Origin: an uncultured Oscillospiraceae bacterium
GTDB lineage: Bacteria; Bacillota; Clostridia; Oscillospirales; Acutalibacteraceae
Direction: 5' to 3'
Assembly (NCBI GenBank): GCA_900553525.1
Contig: USDZ01000083.1
Coordinates: forward strand, 1 to 7,569
DNA length: 7,569 bases
In this document: positions 5,639 to 7,569 of the stretch, piece after piece
Layout: each line of letters begins with the position of its first letter
How positions within the stretch are numbered: position 1 is the stretch's first letter
Position numbers and translations under genes: made by a program
Notes under the pieces: generated by a model
Databases searched by the model: none
Seen by the model: only the letters and a program-made list of their open reading frames with translations
What the model was told of the DNA's origin: nothing

Positions 5639-5672
5639 GGCCTGCGTTACACAAAACGCAGGCCGTTTTTTT
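5639..5672 (+). terminator. Intrinsic terminator after the flavoprotein gene
   Basis: GGCCTGCGTT (5639-5648) and AACGCAGGCC (5655-5664) form a perfect 10-bp stem around a 6-base loop, followed by G and seven Ts (5666-5672). This is a textbook strong terminator. Only 12 bases separate its T-run from the ribosome site of the next gene, so it also lies in that gene's leader. Confidence 0.92.
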
Positions 5673-5702
5673 ATTCATATTCTCAAGGAGGGATAGAGTA
5701 GT

Positions 5703-6416
5703 ATGTGGCTTCTTTTGGGGACAGCCATAACATCTAGTTTTTTCGACAGTCTGAATCCTTCTGCCATAGCCCAGCAAATGCTGCTCCAAGCGATGGTAAA
5801 AAACAAACGGCATATCTGGTTTTTCATTCTGGGCATTGGGTTAGCCAACTGGACGATGGGGCTGGCCGTTTATTATGGCGTTGCCACATGGATATCACGG
5901 CTGTTGTCCAAGGTGACCGAAGCCTATCCTTGGTATGTATATGGAGCCGCGTTGGGCTCCGGTTTTCTTTGCCTTGTAGTTGGAATACGGCTCATCTTCA
6001 AAACCAAACAGGGCGGCTATCATGACGGTGATAACGATGACCGGGATGAGGGGGATGACGGAAAAGTCAGCATTGCTAGCTCTCCCGCCCGGCTTTCTCC
6101 ACTCTCTTTGTTTGCAATGGGCGGGGTTTTCTGCGCGGTAGAATTGACAAGCGCATTCCCTTATTTCGGCTTTCTGGCCATGCTGACAAGCTATGATCCG
6201 CCGTTTCCGTTCGTACTCATCTTCTTGTTTATATATAGTTTCATGTATGTACTTCCGCTGATTTTGCTTTACTTTGGGTACAACAAACTCCGGGGGACGA
6301 CGGCGATCCAGAGATTGGAACATATATTGGGGAAAGTTTCATCCTATATCGTGCCTGTTGTCATAATTTTAATCGGTGCTTTTCTGATTTATTATGGGGT
6401 ATCTTCTCTGCTATAA
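5703..6416 (+). CDS. GAP/LysE-like family six-helix membrane protein, putative exporter
   Basis: The 237-residue protein has about six hydrophobic segments (roughly 1-25, 38-66, 78-100, 134-162, 168-192, 213-235). The first contains SLNPSAIAQQ and the fourth CAVELTSAFPYFGFLAML, matching the two half-repeats seen in GAP (Sap/SfLAP)-type members of the LysE transporter superfamily. Some relatives are tied to small-molecule or lipid export, but the substrate here cannot be inferred. Between helices 3 and 4 a hydrophilic loop carries eight acidic residues in fourteen (107-120, Asp-rich), possibly a cation-binding or regulatory segment. AAGGAGGG (5685-5692) lies 10 bases before the ATG. I see no promoter between the terminator at 5639-5672 and the gene, so expression probably depends on readthrough from the flavoprotein promoter. 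The 3' part is AT-rich (one sampled line is 40% G+C). The gene sits with the flavoprotein between spoIIR and folC as an accessory pair. Confidence 0.7.
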   Translation: MWLLLGTAITSSFFDSLNPSAIAQQMLLQAMVKNKRHIWFFILGIGLANWTMGLAVYYGVATWISRLLSKVTEAYPWYVYGAALGSGFLCLVVGIRLIFKTKQGGYHDGDNDDRDEGDDGKVSIASSPARLSPLSLFAMGGVFCAVELTSAFPYFGFLAMLTSYDPPFPFVLIFLFIYSFMYVLPLILLYFGYNKLRGTTAIQRLEHILGKVSSYIVPVVIILIGAFLIYYGVSSLL

Positions 6417-6504
6417 AGGAAGATAACAAACGAAAAAGCGGCTCTTTCCTTTTCCGTCGGCAGGATGACCTGTCAAGTCGTTTTCTCGCCGGCCGTGTCG
6501 CCCC

Positions 6505-6533
6505 TTTTTTACAAAGCTGGGATGTGCTATAAT
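6505..6533 (+). promoter_or_regulatory. Extended -10 promoter of folC
   Basis: TGCTATAAT (6525-6533) contains a perfect -10 with the TGn extension. The -35 position holds only a T-run (6505-6510), so recognition would rest on the extended -10. The start would be near 6540, giving a leader of about 28 bases with the GGGAGGT ribosome site (6554-6560). The rest of 6417-6504 holds only weak hairpins and no gene. Confidence 0.6.
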
Positions 6534-6567
6534 AAAGCAGTCGTCTGCTGAACGGGAGGTATCGACC

Positions 6568-7569
<1,002 letters not shown>

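Noticed and set aside
6415..6476. Possible terminator after the membrane protein gene
   Set aside because: AAAGGAA (6415-6421) can pair with TTCCTTT further on, and a 6-bp hairpin occurs near 6459-6474. One has a long loop and the other no clean T-run, so neither is a convincing terminator.

Overview
The window looks like the chromosome of an endospore-forming, anaerobe-type member of the Clostridia. The evidence is a clear spoIIR gene, the MEP isoprenoid kinase IspE, strong AGGAGG-type ribosome binding sites, and TATAAT promoters, several with an upstream TG (extended -10). Hand-counted lines in the core genes reach about 70% G+C, which points to a higher-GC clostridial group such as the Oscillospiraceae/Ruminococcaceae. 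That placement is inference.

Region 1 (1-530): a 5'-terminal fragment of an AT-rich (about 40% G+C by hand count) AlbA_2/Schlafen-type putative DNA-binding protein runs leftward off the window. It has a near-consensus promoter, and a rightward extended -10 promoter lies back-to-back with it. Region 2 (531-1340): a PHP-superfamily metallophosphatase of the histidinol-phosphatase type. Region 3 (1360-4769): a co-directional housekeeping block. A promoter drives an Lrp/AsnC regulator that overlaps a class I PLP aminotransferase by 4 bp. ispE follows after 25 bp, and spoIIR after a 116-bp gap that carries a possible forespore-type promoter.

Region 4 (4770-6416): a moderately lower-GC, two-gene accessory cassette. 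A NimA-like pyridoxamine-phosphate-oxidase-family flavoprotein is followed by a GAP/LysE-like six-helix membrane protein. The control region is the most interesting part of the window. A strong promoter has its -10 box at the centre of a roughly 31-bp near-perfect dyad (operator-like). It is followed by a short leader ending in a 19-bp-stem terminator before the first gene. A second, canonical terminator sits between the two genes, immediately upstream of the second gene's ribosome binding site. The pair therefore looks controlled both at initiation and by termination/readthrough.

Region 5 (6417-7569): an extended -10 promoter and the first 334 codons of folC (folylpolyglutamate/dihydrofolate synthase), cut by the window edge.

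Most of the window is ordinary core metabolism and sporulation. I see no CRISPR array, insertion sequence, tRNA or rRNA, and no clear multi-gene novel system. The best leads are the regulatory architecture at 4830-5090 and the atypical AlbA_2 gene at the left edge.
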